Source: Euglena gracilis (Eukaryota; Euglenida; Euglenophyceae; Euglenales). From it: a stretch of 64,000 bases of DNA. The stretch is from assembly GCA_039621445.1 (NCBI GenBank), contig CP154957.1:38286654-38350653 (forward strand). The letters are read 5' to 3'. The notes beneath the pieces are model-generated. The model was not told the DNA's origin. It was given only the letters and a program-made list of their open reading frames with translations, and made no database searches. The position numbers were made by a program, and so were the translations under genes. Below, in pieces: positions 48,640 to 58,178 of this stretch. How positions within the stretch are numbered: position 1 is the stretch's first letter; every line of letters begins with the position of its first letter.

Positions 48640-48713
48640 CAAATTACCTTCAAATTACCTTCAAATTACCTTCAAATTACTCCAAATTACACAGAATTCA
48701 CACAGACAATTCC
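48640..48713 (-). repeat. Viral right terminal inverted repeat
   Basis: Reverse complement of 23381-23443: TTCAAATTACC units, then CTCCAAATTACACAGAATTC and ACACAGACAATTCC. It directly abuts a degenerate pair of palindromic units (48714-48751) that begin the second copy. Confidence 0.85.
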
Positions 48714-49077
48714 ATGATGCACTACCGGGATTGTAATGCATGATGCATTACCGGGATGGCAGGCCCGGGCGACGTAGGCCCGGAGGCCCGTCCGGCCCCC
48801 CCGGACGACCACCTCGTGGTCCCGGCAGGTCAGGGGCTGGGAGAGGCAGAAGAAGCACCACTCCTCGGCGTCGGCCATGCCCCGCCGCACGAAGGTGCGG
48901 GAGGCCACCACCCGCTCCCCAGCCTCGTTCCGGGCGTAGGAGTTTTTGCGGGGGCGGTGGCGCTCCCATAGGTCGGCGTAGACCTCCTCCCTCCCGAGCA
49001 GGAGGAAGGGGGCCGACGTCTCCGTGGCCTGAGCGAGCCGTAAAGCGCAAAGGGGTCAGGGCGCCAAAAAAGGGAAG
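48687..49077 (-). pseudogene. Cys-containing exon-like ORF, right copy, altered C-terminus
   Basis: Same as 46001-46322 up to GLRAYVARAC, then it reads through the palindromic junction into HPGNASCITIPVVHHG and ends in TIR sequence. The native C-terminus (RNGWDPDYN) is stranded on the other side of the segment, at 49866-49900. Confidence 0.5.
48733..48751. repeat. Palindromic unit at the copy 1 / copy 2 junction
   Basis: GTAATGCATGATGCATTAC, the reverse complement of the array unit, preceded by a second, imperfect one (48714-48732). Confidence 0.85.
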
Positions 49078-49846
49078 GCAGAGAGCGAGGGAGCACCGAG
49101 GGTCAGAAGTGGCGTGGTGTGGTGGCGGTGAGCGAGGTGAGGGGGGAGCACGCTTTGGCTGCTCCCCACGAGTGAGTGTTTTTCAAAAAAAAAATTTCCC
49201 TCCCTTCCTCGGTAGTAACGACTTTTTTTGAAAAAAAATTTATTCGGCTCCTGACACCCAGGTACTTTGTTAAAAAAAATTTTCGGGGGGGGGCAAAAAA
49301 TTTTTTTTCGAGAAAATCTCCCGTTTTGCGGTAAAAATTATTTCAAAAAAATTTTCAACTTATTTTTTTTTTGGTCTTGATCTTGCAAACAAACAAAAAA
49401 AAAGGATGATTGAGAAAGATAGATAATGTCATCTGGGATAGATAATGTCATCTGGATGATCAATTGTCAATTGTCAATTGTCGTTGTCGCTTGGCGGTAG
49501 CAGCCAACAATCTGGGGCTGCAACGGGGCTGGCGGCATACCCGTGTGCCATCAGAACTTCCTGTAGGAAAAAAAATATATGTGCAACGTATTACAAAAAA
49601 ATACACACCAGAAGGAATTTGTTGATGGATGGAGTTGTTGTTATTGGATGGAGGAACTTGTTGAGCTTGAGGAACGGGGGCAAACTGACAAACTAAAGGG
49701 AAAATAAAATAGTACATGTCTGTAGATTAAAAAAAGAAACAGACCTTCGGATAACATCCACACAGTGGTGGCGATCCACCCGGCCAGGTGATCGGGAGTC
49801 TGCGACATCTCGGTATTGTATTCTTTTTTAGACATCACACTCAGCA
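48752..49846. repeat. Direct-orientation copy of 46033-47438
   Basis: Contains the exon-like ORF, one unit of the 108-bp repeat and the small spliced gene, all in the same orientation as in copy 1, while the sequence beyond 49866 is inverted. It is flanked by oppositely oriented palindromic units. Confidence 0.85.
49460..49808 (-). CDS. Small spliced gene, second copy, 82 aa
   Basis: Exons 49808-49745, 49692-49609, 49560-49460; introns 52 and 48 nt with the same GT...AG ends as the first copy. Differences are mostly silent or conservative (RQPRCSPRLL versus RQPRRSPRLL). Conservation of frame and splice sites in both copies supports a real gene. Confidence 0.6.
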
Positions 49847-49865
49847 GTAATGCATCATGCATTAC
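49847..49865. repeat. Palindromic unit at the second breakpoint
   Basis: GTAATGCATCATGCATTAC, one unit only; the neighbouring array present in copy 1 is absent here. Confidence 0.85.
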
Positions 49866-49983
49866 ACGCAACGGCTGGGACCCGGATTACGATTGACCTT
49901 TGTTTCCTGACCTCCTGACGTGACACGCACGCCATCGCTGCCGCCCGGGGCGGAACGGGGCGCGAACGGCACGCACTACCATT

Positions 49984-50067
49984 GCCCCCGCCCCCCGGCC
50001 GACTGGTCTCCCGTGGCGCTGTCCATGCGAGCGACCCGGGTTCGAACCCCGGTCGGGGACGGGGGTA
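49984..50067 (+). tRNA. tRNA-like / Pol III-type sequence, right copy
   Basis: Same sequence as 45834-45912 on the plus strand; the D-arm region reads GGCCGACTGGTC (one change in the A box), the B box GGTTCGAACCC is intact. Confidence 0.4.
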
Positions 50068-50461
50068 CTCCCAGACCGTCCCATTCAGGGTCGAAAAAAT
50101 AAACATAGGCTGCGCTCTGGATCCACCGTGAGGGGCTCGTGACAGCCCCGTCTCTTGGACGGATGGTCCACGAATGATAGCACCACCGCTCCCCCACACA
50201 CGGTGTGTAACGTGCGCCGCGCGCCCCCTGCAGCTGGACGCCGAGTTCGACGACGACGAGGACCCCGACGCCGCCGTACGCGCCCCACCCCGCGCGCCGC
50301 CCGCACACCGCAACGAACGAATGCGGGAGAATGGGTGTGTGTTCCCCAACGGATCATCAGCCGTCCGCCCCGCACAGGGGGCAACCTATCGTGGAACGGT
50401 CTGGGGGTTTTTTTTAATTTTTTTTTGCCCGCAAGCTTTTCGTTCCCGTTTTCCTCCCGCG

Positions 50462-52424
50462 ATGCTCAATTTCCACGGCCTTGAGATCCCCGCGGCGCAG
50501 CCGGCGGGGGACGACTGGTTTTGGACCGCGGACGACACCCAGCCGCCGACCCTGAAACCGCCGGCGCCGCGGCGCGACCTGCCGGGTGGTGCTGCGCGGG
50601 GTGAAGCGGCAGCGATGCGGGCCGCCGGCGCGCATCCCCACGGAGGTGTGGGTACACCGGGTGGTGGCGTTCTGCGACCTGACCACCCTCCTCGTCCTGA
50701 ACCGGACGTCCGGACCGCTCCGGCGGGCGCTGAACGACCCGCGGACGGTGGTGCAGTGGCAGTCCACCGCCTGGTTCCTCAAGCCCCGCGCCTGCGGCTG
50801 CGAGCGCAACCTGTTCTACGTGGACGCCTGCGAATACCTGGAGTTCACGAACGACTGCGTGGGGCTGAGGGACCACCGGCAGGCGGAGGACGCCCTGCGG
50901 TGCGTGCGCCGCGCCCGGCGGGATGCGGCGGGGATGGGCTTCCACACGCTTGTGCACAACCGCCCCGGATGCTTCGCACCCGGCGTCCTGGACGCCTACG
51001 CGGAGAACTGGGTGGTCCCCGCGCCGCGCATGCTGGGCCTGCCCGTGGAGGACGCGGTGGTGGACCGCCTGCGGGCCGACCCGGACCCGTTCTGGAGCTA
51101 CTACCACGCGGTCCCGGAGGATGATGGCGGGGACGACGACGGGGACGACGACATCTGGGTGGAGGACCCCGCCGACGAGGCGGAGGGGGACCGGCGGGAG
51201 CGCTGGAACGCGGCGCAGCAGCGGCGCTGGCGCCGCGAACCCCCGCCCTCGGCGCTGTTCGTCGGCCCCACCACTGACCTGCACGCCGCGTACCTGCTGG
51301 ACTGCGCCCGGCACGACCGCGACCCGCACAACCCCGGCGAGGACGCGGACGACCTGCGTGGCTTCCACGCGGCGCGCTGGGCGCGGCGGCGCCTGTTGGA
51401 GACGGCGGTGGGGGTGCAGACCTACCCGCACTACGGCTGCCTCCGGCGGAGCGAGCTGCCGGGCGACGTGCCGCACCGCCGGGGCGCCGACTACATCGAG
51501 CGGCAGTACCTGCCGATGCCGCGCCTCGCTACGCTGCCCGGTCTGTCGGAGTACGCCCTGATGGATTTCACCGGCGAGGTGTACTTCCACCCCGCGCGGT
51601 ACGACAACGAGGCCGGGGACTTCGTCCCCTGGGCCCTGTCGACCATGTCGGTGCTGCACGGCCTCTACGTGCACGCGTGGTTCGACGGGGTGCACTACCT
51701 GATGGAGGCGGTGATCGCCTTCGGTCAGCACGTGGCCCGGGAGACCGAGACGGCGCTGCCCGGGCCGCGGATGGCCCAGCGGTGGGCGTACCTCCAGCGG
51801 GTGCTGTTCCTCGGGGAGGCGGTGCACCCGTACAGCGGCCTGGGACCCGACGGGCAGATGTCCGCGGCGACGGGCGGTGACGCCGCCACCGGTGGACCGG
51901 GACAGCGCGACCGCGCCGCGCAGCAGGTGCGCCTGGCGATGCGGCTGCTGGCCGACCCAGACTTCGTCGCCAAGAACCGCTGGATGGCGAACCGGTCGGT
52001 GGCCACGGTGCCCACCGAGCAGTACCTGACGCCGCTGCTGCCGGACACGGCGGGGTTGCTGCACCGCCCGTTCGCGCCCCGCCGCGACGAGACGGCGCTG
52101 CTGGAGGAGGTGGCCCACGCACTGCGCGCGGTGGAGTATGTGGTGCGCTTCGCGGAGGCCTTCGGCCCCCTGGCGGACGCGGAGACGTCCGCGCGGTGGC
52201 ACCGCAGCCTGTCGCTCTTCCTCGGCTGGGGCACCTCCATGCGGATCGCCGCGCCCAGCCTGCGGCGGACGGCGACCTGGCGCCCCTCTGCGGTGGGACA
52301 CTTGGACGAGAACCTGGCGACCGTCCCCGCGACCCAGCCCCCCCGGGTGTGCATCGCGAACAACCACCGCTACCGCCGCCACCTGAACTTCCTGACCCGG
52401 CGGTCGGCCTACGGGCGCCGGTGA
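50462..52424 (+). pseudogene. F-box-like protein, right copy, frameshifted
   Basis: Plus-strand copy of 43447-45435. Near 50,560 it lacks 25 nt found in the left copy, which shifts the frame after DDTQPPTLKPP. From the internal ATG at 50586 the frame is open to the stop and keeps the complete F-box (RIPTEVWVHRVVAFCDLTTL). An N-truncated product starting there is possible, so the gene may not be dead. Confidence 0.6.
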
Positions 52425-53391
52425 GGCGCACAGCGGGGCACGCAACACAGAGCGAAGTCATTCATCGGAACGGGTTCGGTGACGGGCCGGGGTGGCCGAC
52501 GGCTCTTCCCCGGCGAGGGTGCGGCAGTCAGTTCGTATGCACAGAGTCAGTCGGTTGGGTCAGTCCTCCGCGGGGGATGCGGGGGCGGCGGGCGGGGACG
52601 GCGGGACAGCGGAGTCGGCGGAGGGTGGGGGGGCGGACGGCGCGGCGGGGGGGGACTGGTTAGGATCAGAAGCAGCGCTGCGTCGGGGACGTCCGGTGCT
52701 CCGTCGGGCCTTCTTCGGTGGGGGTGCGGCCGTGTCGGCTGGGTCCTCCGCTGCGGGCGGCGGCGCGTTGTCCTCCTCGGAGGAGGACACCACCACCGTG
52801 TGGGGCGCCACCGTCCCGTCCGTCTCCTCCGTCCTGATCGCCGCTGCATCGTCGTCATCCGCATTGTGGGTGAACACCCGCCGACGGCGGCGCTGGCGCT
52901 GCGGGCGGGCCGACTCCTCCGGTTCTTCCGCCGGGCCGGCAACGCCTGACGCCGTGACTCCCCCGACGTCCGCGTCTCCGTCCACCGGGCTCGCCTCCTC
53001 CACCGTTGTCCAATCGTGGTCCACCCCCTCCGGTGGTGTGGGTGTCGCGTTGCGGGGAATTTCTTCCGCGGGGATGCGGGCGGGGGAATTCATGAACGGG
53101 TTGGGAATCGGCTGCGGAGAGGGATCGGAGAAGGCGAAGAGGTTCGGGACGGTGTTGGAGGGGGGTCGCTCCCCCACCACGGCGCGGTGCAGTCGCTTGG
53201 CGGCCAGCACGCCCACCAGCTGCATCCAGGGAGGGGTGGTCCCGATCCACCGGGGGGACTGCGCCACCAGATGCTGCAGCGCGGGGCTGCGGACGACGTC
53301 CTCGGATGCCAGGCCGGCCAACCGGCCGGCCAGGTGCAGCACCACCGCGGACACGTCCTCCCTGAACTCCCGCACGCACAGACCCCCGCCA

Positions 53392-53408
53392 CTGACCCAC
53401 TGTCCGCC
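53392..53408. repeat. 17-bp target duplication, left copy
   Basis: GACCCACTGTCCGCCAC, repeated at about 54204-54220. The left viral arm has it once. Confidence 0.75.
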
Positions 53409-54203
53409 ACGGGGTACCAAGTCGGACCTGCACCTCCAGCCTCAGTGGCACGGTGGTACCCCGGGGGCATGCCATGGAGTCGAGGCATGCCGCCAACGCA
53501 GGCCGCACCCCTCCTAAACCCACACGCTGCTCCCCGCGGCGAGTGGGCATGGAGGAGGGTGGGGTGGGCCGACCGCCCTGAAGGGATCCTAAGCGGCTTC
53601 AGTGCCGTCCGGGCAACCCCCGGGGGGGCCTGGAGGGGCGGCCGGTCAGGCAGGTGAAGCCCAGGCAGCCCGGCGGGTGCCTGCAGCTGGGCAGCTCCGG
53701 CCGGAGGTCAGGGGTCTCGAGGGGCGCTGGGGGCCGCTGACAGGGAGCCGCAGCCGAGGACGGGTGCCCAAGGGGCCATGACGAGCCCCCCTCGGTTGTC
53801 CGGGTGCCCAGGCGGCCACGAACAACCCGGCCCCAGCGAGCCTCTAGTGCCCTGCAGAGACCACCGACCCTGGCCAGGGCTGCACAGTCCCGGACACCTC
53901 ACGGCAGCGGGGTGGAGCCTACCCACCTAAAGTCGCCCAAGCAAGGTGGACGAGTGTCCTGGAACATGGCCCCGGAAGGGCCTGCCAGACACCCACACGC
54001 CTTCGGGCGTGTGGTCACTTGGGCGCCCCTGCTACCCATGCGGGGAGGGCAGTAGAGACGAGTCCGAAAGGACGCTGCCCGACGTGTCAGGCCAATTGGT
54101 CCCGGAAGGGTGACGCCGCAATGTCACCTGACCGGGGGTTGCCAGGCCACAGACGACACGGAGAGAGCGGGGCTCTCTCACCCACCGAACTCCCCCCCCC
54201 CCG
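53409..54203. mobile_element. About 795-bp insert with 17-bp target duplication, possible retroposon
   Basis: The insert lies between two copies of GACCCACTGTCCGCCAC and is absent from the equivalent place in the left arm (42445-42465). Long target duplications are typical of target-primed reverse transcription. It ends in a poly-C run rather than poly-A. It has no coding frame that I recognise. A compact hairpin (GGGCAG...GAGTCCGAAAGGAC...CTGCCC at 54046-54080) suggests a structured RNA. Confidence 0.55.
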
Positions 54204-54515
54204 ACCCACTGTCCGCCACCGCCACCGTCACCGCCCGCCGCTGTGGTTGTGATCTGCTGCAACTTGCGCTTCAACAGGCCGGGGAGGACCCGCCAAGCGG
54301 AGTTGCCGGTAGGAGTGGGGGGTTGGGTGCCGGCGTTGGCCCGGCGGCGGTGAAGCCGCCAGGCGGTGACCCCCGCGGGGCTCAGACGGGGGGCGGGCGG
54401 GGCGGGCGGCTGAAGCGGAGGTGGTCCTGTTGGGGAAGCCGGAGGGTGGTTTGGTTGGGGGGTCGGCGGAACATCAGGGACGGGTGGCGGGAATGAATGC
54501 GCCGCGCGTCCCAGC

Positions 54516-55839
54516 CAGGGCTCGGCGTTTTTTTCCGTGTCGAATAATTCGAATTTTTCATAGTTGAATTATTCGAATTTTTTGTGAGGAAAATTTCCAA
54601 AAATTCCACAGGGTGAAGCACTGCATGGAGGATCTGTTTGTCTTCGGCTCCCTCCCCTCGGTGACGGCATTTCCAAGGTAGACTAGACAAAAAAAACACC
54701 TGGAGAAGTTTTTTGCCTGCCTTTTGCGGAAAATCACGCTCGTGACCCCAAAGGAGGTTTTTTTTTGCCGGCCCCGCCCGAGCCATGGCCCCTGCAGTTG
54801 CAAAGTGCAGAACCCTCCCCATAAAATGGGCAAAAAACCAACCCCCCCCCCCCAGACCACACCACCCGTAGAAGCCCCCCCCCCCGGGCCACCCCACCTC
54901 GTACCGGGGGGGGAATTGAAGCTAGACAAATTGGAAGCGGACCAAATTGGTGCCAAACCTGAAAACAGCCCAAGAAAAAAAATGGCAGGTTTTGTTTGCA
55001 AGATGACTGGAAAAAGGGTGATTTTGAAATTTTTGAGGCAGGATTATCAAAGCCGGAAAAATTTGGCAGGATTTCTGACAATATTTTCCCAAAGAATTTT
55101 TGCGGCCTTCAATTTTTCCCCCGGTAGAAGCCAAAACCCCCTGCACCAAACCCTCTCTACATCTGGCCCAAAACTGGCCAGCATGTGGCCCAAAACTGGC
55201 CAGCACTTCTGCCCAAAAGTGGCCAGCACGTGTTGCCCAAAACTGGCCACCACATCTGGCCAAAAAAACTGGCCAGCACGTGGCCCAAAACTGGCCACCC
55301 CATCTGGCCCGAAACTGGCCAGCATGGGCCCAAAGCTGGCCAGCACTTCTGCCCAAAACTGTGGCCAAAAACTGGCCACCACACCTGGCCCAAAACTGGG
55401 CAGTTTTTTGCCATTGAAAAGCAAACAGGAACAGCAACAGGAACCAGAAAACACACACGTTGTTGGCCGTAATACAAACGGAGCAGTTTAGCAGGGACAT
55501 GCTCAGGTCCAGATTGCCAAAGCTCCTTCCAATAAGTTCATTTCAAGCGTGATAAACTTCGGTAATTTCTTGCCCGTGAGGTCTGCAACAGAGAAAAACA
55601 TACATTCACTGAAAGAATTGCCCAATTCACCATATGCTCCTGCGTCAGGCTGGCATCTTAGAGATGTCTGCACAGTCCACAAAATGCAAGTCTCTTCCGC
55701 CGAGCAGCAACAATTCTGGTGAATTAGGAATACCCAGATTCGCGCTCCGCGATTTTTGAAAAATTCGAAAAATTCGAATTTTTCGAATTTTTCAATTGAA
55801 TTGAAAAATTCCCATAATTTGGAAATTTGCCGAACCTTG
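54516..55839. mobile_element. 1,324-bp non-autonomous hAT element
   Basis: Ends CAGGGCTCGGC and, reverse-complemented from the other side, CAAGGTTCGGC. The flanking 8-mers GTCCCAGC (54508-54515) and GTCTCAGC (55840-55847) form the expected 8-bp target duplication; the empty site in the left arm reads GTCCAAGC. Inside are TTCGAATTTTT inverted repeats near both ends and a tandem of GGCCCAAAACTGGCCAGCA at 55,155-55,410. No transposase ORF, so it depends on another hAT element. It splits the 460-aa and 88-aa frames. Confidence 0.85.
55155..55410. repeat. CCCAAAACTGGCCA tandem repeat inside the hAT element
   Basis: About ten units of 19-30 bases of the form (GG)CCCAAAACTGGCCA(G/C)CA with variable linkers. 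Confidence 0.8.
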
Positions 55840-55980
55840 GTCTCAGCGGACGCCGCGACTGGGATTTGAAAAGCTCCATGGTAGTCGGGAAGAGTTCAGA
55901 GGGTTGGGGGATGCGGGCACGGGCCAGCGAGTGGTGGGGGGTTGGGGGTGCATCATGGGGTGTGATCGGGGTCGGACCAT
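55840..55980 (-). pseudogene. 88-aa ORF, right copy, split by the hAT insertion
   Basis: Start at 55980 with an intact motif (55991-56004). The frame is interrupted at 55839 and resumes at 54515 (DARRIHSRHPSLMFRRPPNQ). Confidence 0.5.
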
Positions 55981-56864
55981 GGTACGGCGGGGAAGGATCC
56001 AACACCGACGGTGCGCTGCCGTTGTTGCGGCGGATGAGTTGGGAGAGGAATCCCGGGGACGTGACGTGGGTCATCGGAAGGATCCAACAGCGGTGGCGGT
56101 GGTCGGAATACGTGTTCTTGGATCCATTCGACGATGCACTCCGGCACCACCCCCGCGGACGTGTCGGAGTTGTTGTGGACCGCGTTGGGTCTGGGGTTCT
56201 GGACGGGCATGTGGGTGGGCGGGTGCTGCCGCGGCTGGCTGTGTCCCACGGCGGGGTGGGGGGTGTGGACGCTGGTGTGTGCGCTGCTGTGGTGGCACGC
56301 GGGCAGCGCGGCCTCCAGGATGGGTTGGAGTGTGGGCCAGCAGCCCTTGGCGAACGCGTGACTGCGGTGGGCCAAACCGGCGAATACCACTCCGGATACG
56401 GAGCAGGTTTCCAAGAATTGGCCACCGGAACGACACTCCCGCATCCCCAGTTGCCGCAGGATCTTGGGAAAGGCGGGGTCGTCCCAGGGGATGTGCCGCC
56501 AGAGGGCGTCGGCCGCGGGCCGACTCCGTTCGATGGCCGCCTCCACCCGGTCGATCCACCCGCACCACCGCTCGGCGGGGACGTCCGCGGGCCGGGCGGG
56601 GTAGCCCCGCCGGGCGCGCGCCAGGACGCCTTTCCAGTACCAAAATTCCGCGTCCGTCCACAGGCGCCCGCCCGATGGCCGGGGATGCCGCTGCCGATGC
56701 TCCGCCTCGAGCCGCTGGCGGTGTTCGGCCTGTTCGACCAGCGCGGCGCGCTTGCGCTTGGCGTACCACCGGGCGCTGGCGATCTTGTTGCGGAGTTTGC
56801 GGTGGCGGGTCCACTTCTCTGGGGTGACGGCGGCCCGGTGCACGCGCGGACATCGTTTGCGCAT
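55953..56864 (-). CDS. Basic 303-aa protein, right copy
   Basis: Same length and nearly the same sequence as the left copy (41139-42050), with a few substitutions (TPEKWTRHRKLRNKIASARW versus TPEEWTRHRKLRKKIASARW). The ATG directly follows the ATPase stop. The open frame in both copies argues for coding function, at least in the first 170 residues. Confidence 0.6.
   Translation of the reverse strand: MRKRCPRVHRAAVTPEKWTRHRKLRNKIASARWYAKRKRAALVEQAEHRQRLEAEHRQRHPRPSGGRLWTDAEFWYWKGVLARARRGYPARPADVPAERWCGWIDRVEAAIERSRPAADALWRHIPWDDPAFPKILRQLGMRECRSGGQFLETCSVSGVVFAGLAHRSHAFAKGCWPTLQPILEAALPACHHSSAHTSVHTPHPAVGHSQPRQHPPTHMPVQNPRPNAVHNNSDTSAGVVPECIVEWIQEHVFRPPPPLLDPSDDPRHVPGIPLPTHPPQQRQRTVGVGSFPAVPWSDPDHTP
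55991..56004 (-). promoter_or_regulatory. Late-type motif for the 88-aa ORF, right copy
   Basis: GTGTTGGATCCTTCC, same spacing as in the left copy. Confidence 0.7.
56077..56090 (-). promoter_or_regulatory. Late-type motif for the 460-aa gene, right copy
   Basis: CTGTTGGATCCTTCC directly before the ATG at 56074. Confidence 0.75.
56114..56129 (+). promoter_or_regulatory. Late-type motif for the antisense 75-aa gene, right copy
   Basis: GTTCTTGGATCCATTC, 5-20 bases before the ATG at 56134. Confidence 0.65.
56134..56361 (+). CDS. Small antisense membrane protein, 75 aa, right copy
   Basis: Same length as 41642-41869, with substitutions that keep hydrophobicity (LLWTALGLGFWTGMWVGGCC versus LLWTAFGMGFCTGMWVGGCC). 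Conservation of motif, frame and hydrophobic pattern supports a real gene on this strand. Confidence 0.55.
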   Translation: MHSGTTPADVSELLWTALGLGFWTGMWVGGCCRGWLCPTAGWGVWTLVCALLWWHAGSAASRMGWSVGQQPLANA

Positions 56865-58043
56865 CTACTTCCCGAACAGGTGCTGCAGGGAGCGGGAGAG
56901 GGTGGATTCGGCCAGAATTACCCGGTGGTACTTCACCAGATTTTGGGGGTGGGTGAGGAAACTCAGGGGGTGGTGCGCCGCCCGGGTGAGCTGGGGCCAG
57001 GACTCCGGGGTGAGTTCCGTGCGGGTGGGTGTCTTCGGGTGTGTGAGCCCGACGGACGGATCCGCCCCCCGGATGTTGGCCACCCGCTCCGGCTCCACCG
57101 CCTTCAGGTGCTGGTGATCCGCGGGGGCGGGCAGACGGCGCCGTTCCATCTCGCGCTTCATGCGGTCGAGGAAGACGCAGAGGACCTCCGTCTCCTCGGG
57201 GAACCATTCGGCCACGTTCCAGTCGAGGCACCCCAGGGAGTTGTTGATGCAGATGCCGTTGAAGTTCTTGTCGACCTCCCCGGTGCGGGGGTTGACGACG
57301 GAGCAGGTGTGCTGGTTGTAGATCCCCTTGAATTCCCGGAAGCGCTCGTAGTGTCCGGTCATGGAGATGAGCTCCTCGTAGATGCTTTCCACGAGTTTTT
57401 CGTTGTGCACGCGGAAGAGCAGGGTGTGGGTGACGTTCTGCCGGAGGAACGGGGACAGGGTGTGCCCCGAGGTCAGCGAGTGGTAGCACAGGCAGACGCT
57501 GAGCCGCTTGTGGCGGGCGACGGACAGCAGCCCCACGAAGTGGCGGTCGGTCCGGAAGGCCTCGTTCATCCCCACGTCGTCCAGCCAGAGGAAGGTCCGG
57601 GGGATGGCGTGGGGGGCGACGGTGGCGTCCGGCCGCTGCAGGAACGCCTCGGAGAGGTCGGGGGTGTACTCCGAGGTGATGAACACCTTGTCCCGGAACG
57701 GCTGCAGCCACGCGTACGAGTTCGCGGACTCGAACAGGTACGTGGGCAGGACCAGGAAGTACTGGTCGAACACGTTGTTGCGCAGCAGCCACATGAGCAG
57801 CGTCATGACCCGGAAGGACTTGCCGCCCCCCTTCTGTCCCAGGCACAACAGGATGGGCGCCTGGTACGGGTCGCGGAACATCTCCTGCAACTGCGCCTGG
57901 AGGTCCACCTGGGGCGGCGACACCGCCGCCGTGTCGCCTAGCTGCGGGCGAAGTTGTACCGGGGCAGCCACGGCAGGCGCGCGGCGAGCGCCAGCGGGCG
58001 CTGCAGGACGTTGTTGTTGCGGGACTCCTTGCCGCTGCGCCAT
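56865..58043 (-). CDS. Genome-packaging ATPase (A32/FtsK-like), right copy, intact
   Basis: 392 codons, ending AESTLSRSLQHLFGK. Walker A LCLGQKGGGKS and Walker B TFLWLDDVGMNEAF are intact, as are the following CLCYHSLTSGH and the CSVVNPRTGEVDKNFNGICI segment. This is the best-preserved copy: it has the 11 nt that the left copy lacks. The start follows the same logic as in the left copy (58043, or MFRDPYQ... at 57881). Confidence 0.85.
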   Translation of the reverse strand: MAQRQGVPQQQRPAAPAGARRAPAVAAPVQLRPQLGDTAAVSPPQVDLQAQLQEMFRDPYQAPILLCLGQKGGGKSFRVMTLLMWLLRNNVFDQYFLVLPTYLFESANSYAWLQPFRDKVFITSEYTPDLSEAFLQRPDATVAPHAIPRTFLWLDDVGMNEAFRTDRHFVGLLSVARHKRLSVCLCYHSLTSGHTLSPFLRQNVTHTLLFRVHNEKLVESIYEELISMTGHYERFREFKGIYNQHTCSVVNPRTGEVDKNFNGICINNSLGCLDWNVAEWFPEETEVLCVFLDRMKREMERRRLPAPADHQHLKAVEPERVANIRGADPSVGLTHPKTPTRTELTPESWPQLTRAAHHPLSFLTHPQNLVKYHRVILAESTLSRSLQHLFGK

Positions 58044-58174
58044 CGGTTGGCGGGACGGAGCGTGCCGCCCCGGATCAGACCGTCGCGGAGGGGGGTGAAG
58101 ACGCGGGACTGCTTGGCCGCTCCGGGGGAGACGATGTGCCCGGCGACCGTGGACGCGGTGGAGCGGCGGGGCAT
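57938..58174 (-). CDS. Small basic protein, 78 aa, right copy
   Basis: Same protein as at 39839-40075 (MPRRSTASTVAGHIVSPGAA ... LPRYNFARS), with its late motif directly upstream. It overlaps the proposed start of the ATPase in another frame. Confidence 0.65.
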   Translation of the reverse strand: MPRRSTASTVAGHIVSPGAAKQSRVFTPLRDGLIRGGTLRPANRWRSGKESRNNNVLQRPLALAARLPWLPRYNFARS

Positions 58175-58178
58175 GCGC

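Larger units (their letters stand above)
23381..48713. mobile_element. Endogenous Polinton-like-scale DNA virus, nearly complete copy
   Basis: About 25.3 kb bounded by terminal inverted repeats (23381-23443 and 48640-48713). It contains a replication gene, a double-jelly-roll-type major capsid gene, a packaging ATPase, fibre-like genes, membrane proteins and a set of late-type promoter motifs. I see no retroviral-type integrase and no adenovirus-type protease. Length, TIRs and gene content fit Polinton-like viruses and adintoviruses, but the polymerase-helicase fusion and F-box gene are not what I would expect there. Several genes carry frameshifts or stops, and one internal segment (37583-38785) is inverted relative to the second copy. 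Confidence 0.75.
52560..56074 (-). pseudogene. 460-aa protein, right copy, broken by two insertions
   Basis: Start at 56074 with an intact late motif and stop at 52560, but interrupted by a hAT element (54516-55839) and by a second insert (53409-54203). The downstream part still encodes GGGLCVREFREDVSAVVLHL through APASPAED in an open frame. Confidence 0.75.

Noticed and set aside
54046-54080. Hammerhead ribozyme
   Set aside because: Stem II and its GAAA loop are present but the catalytic CUGANGA core is not; kept only as a low-interest finding.
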